The position numbers and the translations under genes were made by a program. The notes under the pieces are model-generated. The model saw only the letters and a program-made list of their open reading frames with translations. It did not search any database and had not been told where the DNA came from. A stretch of 64,000 nt of DNA from Lentzea albidocapillata (lineage in GTDB: Bacteria; Actinomycetota; Actinomycetes; Mycobacteriales; Pseudonocardiaceae), in NCBI RefSeq assembly GCF_000719115.1, contig NZ_JOEA01000003.1, positions 62,001-126,000 of the forward strand, in the 5' to 3' direction. Shown one piece after another: positions 58,670-64,000 of the stretch. The stretch's first letter is position 1. Every line of letters starts with the position of its first letter.

Positions 58670-61600
58670 ATGGACACCCCGCACGCTGAACTGCACAAAC
58701 GCCTGCCCGAGCTCATGCCGCGTGATCAACGCCGACTCGCCAGGCGCCTCGACAGCGCACGCAAGGTCAAAGACCCTCTGGCGCGCAAGAAGATCACCGA
58801 GGAGATCGCCGCCCAGATAGACGAGGCCGCGCTCAAGGTCGCGCTGCGCCGGGAGTCCGTTCCCAAGATCAGCTATCCGGCCGAGCTGCCGGTCAGCCAG
58901 CGCAAGGACGACATCAAGGACCTGATCGAGCACAACCAGGTCGTGATCGTCGCCGGCGAGACCGGGTCCGGCAAGACCACGCAGCTGCCCAAGATCTGCC
59001 TGGAACTCGGCCGCGGCATCACCGGCCAGATCGGTCACACCCAGCCGCGCCGCATCGCCGCGCGCACCGTCGCCGAACGCGTCGCGGAGGAGCTGGGCAC
59101 CAAGCTCGGTGACACGATCGGCTACAAGGTGCGGTTCACCGACCAGTCCGGTGACGAGACGCTGGTCAAGCTCATGACCGACGGCATCCTGCTCGCCGAG
59201 ATCCAGACCGACGCCACCCTGTCGCGCTACGACACGATCATCATCGACGAGGCCCACGAACGCAGCCTCAACGTCGACTTCCTGCTCGGCTACCTCAAGC
59301 AGCTCCTGCCGCGCCGCCCCGACCTCAAGATCATCATCACCTCCGCCACGATCGACCCGCAGCGCTTCAGCCAGCACTTCGGCGACGCCCCGGTCATCGA
59401 GGTCTCCGGCCGCACCTACCCCGTCGAGACCCGCTACCGGCCGCTGGAGGAGGACGACGACCAGACCCAGGGCATCATCAACGCCGTCCGCGAACTGCAG
59501 GCCGAAGGCCCCGGCGACGTCCTGGTGTTCCTGTCCGGCGAACGCGAGATCCGCGACACCGCCGAAGCCCTCAAGCAAGAGGACCTCCGCAACACCGAGA
59601 TCCTCCCGCTCTACGCGCGCCTCTCGGTGGGCGAGCAGCATCGGGTTTTCCAGCGGCACACCGGCCGGCGCGTCGTGCTCGCCACCAACGTCGCCGAGAC
59701 CAGCCTCACCGTGCCGGGCATCAAGTACGTCGTGGACCCCGGCAACGCCCGCATCTCCCGCTACAGCCACCGCCTCAAGGTCCAGCGCCTGCCGATCGAA
59801 CCCATCAGCCAGGCGTCCGCGAACCAGCGCAAGGGCCGCTGCGGCCGCGTCAGCGAAGGCATCTGCATCCGCCTGTACTCCGAAGAGGACTTCGAGGCCC
59901 GCCCGGAGTTCACCGACGCGGAGATCCTGCGCACCAACCTCGCCAGCGTCATCCTGCAGATGACCAACATCGGCCTGGGTGACGTCGCGAAGTTCCCGTT
60001 CATCGACCCGCCCGACGCCCGCAACATCAACGACGGCATCGGCCTGCTCCAGGAGCTCGGTGCGATCAACGCCGCCGAGAAGAAGCTCACCGCGACCGGC
60101 CGCAAACTCGCCGCGCTCCCCGTCGACCCGCGGCTGGGCCGCATGGTCCTCGAAGCCGACACCACCGGCTGCCTCACCGAGGTCATGATCATCGCCGCGG
60201 CACTGTCCATCCAGGACCCCCGCGAACGCCCCGCCGACCAGCAGGAAGCCGCGACCCAGCAGCACGCCAGGTTCGTGGACGCCGAATCCGACTTCGTCAC
60301 GTTCCTCAACCTGTGGCAGTACCTCAAAGAACAGCAGAAGGAACTGAGCGGCAACCAGTTCCGCAAGCGCTGCAAGGCCGAGTTCCTCAACTACCTGCGC
60401 GTGCGCGAATGGCAGGACATCTACCTGCAGCTGCGCCAGGTCGCCAAGCAGATCGGCATGCACCCGGGCGACCAGCCCGGCGACCCGCGCAACATCCACA
60501 TCGCGCTGCTGTCCGGGCTGCTCAGCCACATCGGCGTCAAGGACGTCCTCAAGAAGCAGGCCCCCGGCGAGAAACGGCGCCCCCTCACCGAGTTCCTCGG
60601 CGCCCGCAACGCCAAGTTCGCGATCTTCCCCGGCTCCGCGCTCGCGAAGAAACCACCGCAGTGGGTGATGGCCGCCGAACTGGTCGAGACCAGCCGCCTG
60701 TGGGGCCGCATCGCCGCCAAGATCGAACCCGAATGGGCCGAACGTCTCGGCGAACACGTCGTCAAACGCCAGTACAGCGAACCGCACTGGGAGAGCAAAC
60801 GCGGCAGCGTCGTCGCCCTGGAGAAGGTCACGCTCTACGGGGTGCCGATCGTCGCCGGCCGCAAGGTCAGCTACGGCCGCATCGACCCCGCACTCTCCCG
60901 TGAGCTGTTCATCCGCCACGCGCTCGTGCAGGGGGAGTGGACCACGCACCACCGGTTCTTCCACACCAACCGCGCGCTGCTCGACGAGGTCGGCGAACTG
61001 GAGAACCGGGCACGGCGCCGCGACATCGTCGTGGACGAGGAGACGCTGTTCGAGTTCTACGACAAACGCGTCGCCGCCGAGGTCGTGTCCGCGCGGCACT
61101 TCGACTCGTGGTGGAAGAAGCAGAAGGACAAGAACCAGCTCACCTTCACCAAGGACATGCTGGTCAACGACCGCGCCGACGTCACCCCCGACGCGTATCC
61201 CGACCAGTGGCGCCAGGGCGAGCTCACGCTGCCGCTGAGCTACCACTTCGAGCCCGGCACGAAGAACGACGGCGTCACCGTCCAACTCCCGCTTCCCGCG
61301 CTCACCGCCCTGGACGACGACGCGTTCTCCTGGCAGATCCCCGGCCTGCGCCACGACCTCGTCGTCGCGCTCATCCGCTCGCTGCCCAAGCAGATCCGCC
61401 GCAACTTCGTGCCCGTCCCCGACGTCGCCACCGCCGTGCTCGCGCGCATCAAACCCAGCGAGTCCAGCCTGCTCAGCGGCGTCGAACGCGAACTCAAAGC
61501 ACTCACCGGTGTCACCGTGCACCGTGAGGACTGGCAGTTCGACGCCGTCCCCGACCACCTCAAGCTCACCTTCCAGGTCGTCGACGAGCACAACCGCACC

Positions 61601-62536
61601 CTCGCCGAGGGCAAGGACATCGCGGTGCTCAAGGAGAAGCTGCGCGACGAGGTCCGCGAATCGCTCAGCCAGGCCGCCGGGCACCTCGAACGCGCCGGGC
61701 TCACGACCTGGGACTTCGACGCGCTGCCGAAGACCATCGAGCAACGGCAGTCCGGCATCACCGTCACCGCCTACCCGTCACTGCTCGACATGGGCGAGAG
61801 CGTCGCGATCAAGGTCCTCGACACGCCCGGACGGCAGGCCTTCGCGCACCGCCGCGGCGTGCGCAGGCTCCTGCTGCTCGGCATCAACTCGCCCGTCAAG
61901 CACCTGCAGCGCCACCTCGACAACGCCGCCAAACTCGCGCTCACCCGCAACCCCCACGGCGGCGTCGCCGCGCTGCTGTCGGACTGCATCATGGCCGCCG
62001 TCGACCGGCTCATGGGCGAGCCCGCCTGGGACGCCAAGTCCTACGCCGCCCAGCTCAAAAAGGTCCAGGCCGCGCTGAACGACACCACCTGGGTCGTCGT
62101 GCAGGAGGTCCGCAAGGTCCTCGAAGCCGCCCACGAGGCCGAACTGGCACTGACCGGCCTCAAAGGCGCCCCGGACTCGGCCAACGACATCCGCGCACAC
62201 CTCAACTCGCTGGTGTACAAGGGATTCGTCACCCACACCGGCTACGACCGGCTGCCCGACCTCGTGCGCTACCTCAAAGGCATCGCGCGGCGCATCGAGA
62301 AACTGCCCGAGAACCCGCGCCGCGACCTCGACTGGACCAACCAGGTCCACCAGGTCCACGCCGAGTACCGCGAACTGCGCGCGCAGACCCCGGCCGACGA
62401 ACCCGCCCCCGAACTCGACGAGATCCGCTGGATGATCGAGGAACTGCGCCTGTCCTACTTCGCCCAGACCATCAAGACCCGGTACACGGTCAGCGACAAG
62501 CGCATCTACAAGGCACTCGACGCCGTGCCGTTGTAA
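58670..62536 (+). CDS. hrpA: ATP-dependent RNA helicase HrpA
   Basis: 1288 residues, the normal length for HrpA. DEAH-box motifs are GETGSGKT at 96-103, IIDEAHERS near 192-200, ITSATIDPQRF, and QRKGRCGRVSEG. The helicase core is followed by the HA2, OB-fold and long DUF3418 C-terminal regions (YLKGIARRIEKLPENPRRDL near the end). It acts on RNA, and HrpA rescues stalled ribosomes in E. coli. There is no clear ribosome site before the ATG, but a TTGACG and TATCCT upstream suggest a short or absent leader. Confidence 0.96.
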   Translation: MDTPHAELHKRLPELMPRDQRRLARRLDSARKVKDPLARKKITEEIAAQIDEAALKVALRRESVPKISYPAELPVSQRKDDIKDLIEHNQVVIVAGETGSGKTTQLPKICLELGRGITGQIGHTQPRRIAARTVAERVAEELGTKLGDTIGYKVRFTDQSGDETLVKLMTDGILLAEIQTDATLSRYDTIIIDEAHERSLNVDFLLGYLKQLLPRRPDLKIIITSATIDPQRFSQHFGDAPVIEVSGRTYPVETRYRPLEEDDDQTQGIINAVRELQAEGPGDVLVFLSGEREIRDTAEALKQEDLRNTEILPLYARLSVGEQHRVFQRHTGRRVVLATNVAETSLTVPGIKYVVDPGNARISRYSHRLKVQRLPIEPISQASANQRKGRCGRVSEGICIRLYSEEDFEARPEFTDAEILRTNLASVILQMTNIGLGDVAKFPFIDPPDARNINDGIGLLQELGAINAAEKKLTATGRKLAALPVDPRLGRMVLEADTTGCLTEVMIIAAALSIQDPRERPADQQEAATQQHARFVDAESDFVTFLNLWQYLKEQQKELSGNQFRKRCKAEFLNYLRVREWQDIYLQLRQVAKQIGMHPGDQPGDPRNIHIALLSGLLSHIGVKDVLKKQAPGEKRRPLTEFLGARNAKFAIFPGSALAKKPPQWVMAAELVETSRLWGRIAAKIEPEWAERLGEHVVKRQYSEPHWESKRGSVVALEKVTLYGVPIVAGRKVSYGRIDPALSRELFIRHALVQGEWTTHHRFFHTNRALLDEVGELENRARRRDIVVDEETLFEFYDKRVAAEVVSARHFDSWWKKQKDKNQLTFTKDMLVNDRADVTPDAYPDQWRQGELTLPLSYHFEPGTKNDGVTVQLPLPALTALDDDAFSWQIPGLRHDLVVALIRSLPKQIRRNFVPVPDVATAVLARIKPSESSLLSGVERELKALTGVTVHREDWQFDAVPDHLKLTFQVVDEHNRTLAEGKDIAVLKEKLRDEVRESLSQAAGHLERAGLTTWDFDALPKTIEQRQSGITVTAYPSLLDMGESVAIKVLDTPGRQAFAHRRGVRRLLLLGINSPVKHLQRHLDNAAKLALTRNPHGGVAALLSDCIMAAVDRLMGEPAWDAKSYAAQLKKVQAALNDTTWVVVQEVRKVLEAAHEAELALTGLKGAPDSANDIRAHLNSLVYKGFVTHTGYDRLPDLVRYLKGIARRIEKLPENPRRDLDWTNQVHQVHAEYRELRAQTPADEPAPELDEIRWMIEELRLSYFAQTIKTRYTVSDKRIYKALDAVPL

Positions 62537-62545
62537 GTCGCAGAA

Positions 62546-62580
62546 TACATGGAGTTTCCAACTATTGGATTTTCCATGTA
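62546..62580. promoter_or_regulatory. MarR-type operator
   Basis: TACATGGA at 62546-62553 and TCCATGTA at 62573-62580 are inverted. Between them TCCAA-CTA-TTGGA (62557-62569) is a second palindrome. They sit just upstream of the MarR ATG at 62592, the position of an autoregulatory operator. Confidence 0.7.
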
Positions 62581-62591
62581 ATGTGGCGGTC

Positions 62592-63068
62592 ATGGATGAT
62601 CGGCAGCTGACCGAAGAGCTTCACGACTGCCTGTTCGCGATCCGCGGCGAGGTACATGCCGAGCTCAAGGACCTGGCTCGCGACGCGGGGCTGACCGACG
62701 CCCAGACCGATGCCCTGTGGAGGCTGAGCCGCGGCCGGGAGATGACCGCGCGTCGCCTGGCCGACCTCCTGCAGTGCGACGCCTCCACCGCCACGTCGAT
62801 GATCGACCGGCTGGAGAAGCACGGCCTGGTCCGCCGTGTGCCCCACCCCACCGACCGCCGCGTGAAAGTCATCCAGCTCACCCCCGAGGGATGCGCGTTG
62901 CGCGATCGCGTCATCCAGCACACCACCGAGCACTCACCCTTCGCCCGCCTCGACCATGAGAGCAGGCTGCGCCTGCACACGCTTCTCCGCGAAGTGATCG
63001 ATGGCACCGGCTCGACAGGTGAGGCCGCCGCCATCGTCAAGGACACCGCGAAAAGAGAGCAGCGATGA
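62592..63068 (+). CDS. MarR-family regulator
   Basis: 158 residues. The winged helix covers about 45-115 (TDAQTDALWRLSRGREMTAR, RLADLLQCDASTATSMIDRL, EKHGLVRRVPHPTDRRVKVI). An N-terminal and C-terminal helix provide the dimer interface. The ATG at 62592 is preferred; an earlier frame opening lies within the operator. It overlaps the SDR gene that follows and probably represses the pair. Confidence 0.94.
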   Translation: MDDRQLTEELHDCLFAIRGEVHAELKDLARDAGLTDAQTDALWRLSRGREMTARRLADLLQCDASTATSMIDRLEKHGLVRRVPHPTDRRVKVIQLTPEGCALRDRVIQHTTEHSPFARLDHESRLRLHTLLREVIDGTGSTGEAAAIVKDTAKREQR

Positions 63069-63982
63069 GCAGCAAGATCGCGGTCATCACGGGCGGAGCC
63101 TCCGGTCTGGGCCTGGTGACGGCACGCCACCTGATCAAGGCCGGTCAGAGCGTCGTACTCGTCGGCCGGGACGCGACGCGCACCCAGGCCGCCTCCGACA
63201 GCCTGCGCGGCCTGGCTCCTGCGGGCAGTGACGCGGCACCGCCCAGGACGTACACCGCTGACCTGGAACAGTGGTCGCAAGTACGGGCACTGGCAGCGGA
63301 ACTGGCCGCCGACAACCACCCGGTGCACGTCCTCATCAACAACGCAGGGGCGGCGTTCCCCCGATACGAGCAGACACCGGACGGCGTGGAACGCACCTAC
63401 GCGCTCAACCACCACGCCCCGTTCCTGCTCACCCACGCCCTGCTGGCCGAAGGAGCGCTCACGCCCCAGGCGCGGATCATCAACATGTCCTCGTTCGTGG
63501 AAAAGCGCGGCAAGCTCGACACCGCCGATCCGGACGTAGCGGGAACATCATGGAGCAACCGCTTCTACAACCAGATCAACGTCTACGCGACGAGCAAGCT
63601 CGTCAGCCTCCTGGCCACGCGAGAACTCGCGCGCCGCCTGCCCGAGGGCATGAGCGTCTACAACGCCAATCCCGGAATGGTCAAAGGCACCGCGATGAAC
63701 AGCAACGCCGGCGGCCTGATGCGGCTCACCGCCCCGCTGTTCCGCCCGTTCGCGATCACCCCGGACGAAGGTGTGCAGACCCCCGTCCTGCTCGCCACCG
63801 CCTCGCCCGCACCGCGTCCCAGCGGCGGCTTCTTCAGTGAGTCCCGGCCGGACACCCCTTCGCGCCTGGCTCTGGACGATGCCCTCGCCCACGCCGTCTA
63901 CACCAAGACCGCGGCCCTGCTCGGGGTGGAGCCGCTCACGAGCCTTGGGAGGGCGGGGCCCTGCCCTTACCGTGGAGCATGA
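63065..63982 (+). CDS. Short-chain dehydrogenase/reductase (retinol-dehydrogenase-like)
   Basis: 305 residues. The cofactor motif is AVITGGASGLGLVTARHLIK, the structural motif VLINNAGAAFPRYEQT, and the catalytic residues are in INMSSFVEKRG and NQINVYATSKLVSLLA (Tyr and Lys of YxxxK). An insert between Ser and Tyr is typical of the RDH-like subgroup. Its ATG overlaps the MarR stop (ATGA). The end of the gene lies 18 bases before the window edge. Confidence 0.94.
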   Translation: MSSKIAVITGGASGLGLVTARHLIKAGQSVVLVGRDATRTQAASDSLRGLAPAGSDAAPPRTYTADLEQWSQVRALAAELAADNHPVHVLINNAGAAFPRYEQTPDGVERTYALNHHAPFLLTHALLAEGALTPQARIINMSSFVEKRGKLDTADPDVAGTSWSNRFYNQINVYATSKLVSLLATRELARRLPEGMSVYNANPGMVKGTAMNSNAGGLMRLTAPLFRPFAITPDEGVQTPVLLATASPAPRPSGGFFSESRPDTPSRLALDDALAHAVYTKTAALLGVEPLTSLGRAGPCPYRGA

Positions 63983-64000
63983 ACACTTCTGGGGATTCCA

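Noticed and set aside
58445..61744. 1099-codon open frame antisense to hrpA
   Set aside because: It is a GC-rich shadow of a clear helicase gene; its composition (long runs of V, L, D, G) follows from the complementary codons and no family motif is present.

Overview
The window is high-GC actinobacterial DNA. WhiB, MmyB-type and DUF5753 regulators, GTG/TTG starts, leaderless genes, F420-type enzymes and an actinomycete integrative element point to a Pseudonocardiales-like genome, though no rRNA is present to fix the genus. All function calls rest on motifs and family memory, because no database search was possible. || 1-12.5 kb is a hypoxia/dormancy-type locus. It holds the 3' part of an energy-converting-hydrogenase-like membrane complex (hyfB end, hycD, hycP, hycQ, hycE) in the order of mycobacterial Rv0083-Rv0087. 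The large subunit lacks the Ni-binding cysteines, so the complex is unlikely to be a hydrogenase. Next come two uncharacterised companion genes, a CBS-BON protein divergent from an Rv0081-like ArsR regulator, a translationally coupled phosphoketolase-acetate kinase-universal stress protein operon (the last gene damaged), two small genes, and the 5' half of a DosS-like GAF sensor. || 12.5-28.2 kb is mobile. The GAF gene is cut and joined to the 3' half of a large serine recombinase. Then follows an actinomycete integrative and conjugative element (AICE) bounded by a 10-bp repeat at 13599 and at the 3' end of tRNA-Leu(GAG). It carries a DUF5677-like gene, an XRE regulator beside a low-GC unknown gene, a winged-helix/DUF5753 regulator pair, two convergent Nudix-box paralogues with a cupin gene, an XRE repressor, and the transfer operon (HTH excisionase-like, WhiB, two Spd-like membrane proteins, FtsK-type Tra, a 54-residue ORF, and an intact serine recombinase ending inside the tRNA gene). 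No replication initiator was recognised. || 28.6-40.6 kb is ordinary chromosome: an ABC exporter/two-component operon divergent from a TetR-GAP-family pair with a clear operator, a PucR-type regulator, a secreted protein, glutaminase, an M20 peptidase, an SDR, an alpha/beta hydrolase behind a long hairpin, and a frameshifted membrane-protein gene. || 40.1-48.2 kb carries three genes or operons that share a palindrome-bearing promoter. They are a small hypothetical, a 1213-residue HTH-nSTAND-WD40 protein, and a lipoprotein/DUF5703 pair. MmyB-type regulator and aldo-keto reductase genes lie among them. || 48.2-64 kb holds an F420-type oxidoreductase with UppP, a histidine phosphatase, an ECF sigma/YciI operon facing a SnoaL-like gene across a symmetric bidirectional promoter, a tyrosine recombinase coupled to a threonine-aldolase-like gene, DUF4180, an adenosine-deaminase-like gene, two DUF4240-type genes behind DNA-damage-type promoters, HrpA helicase, and a MarR-SDR pair.
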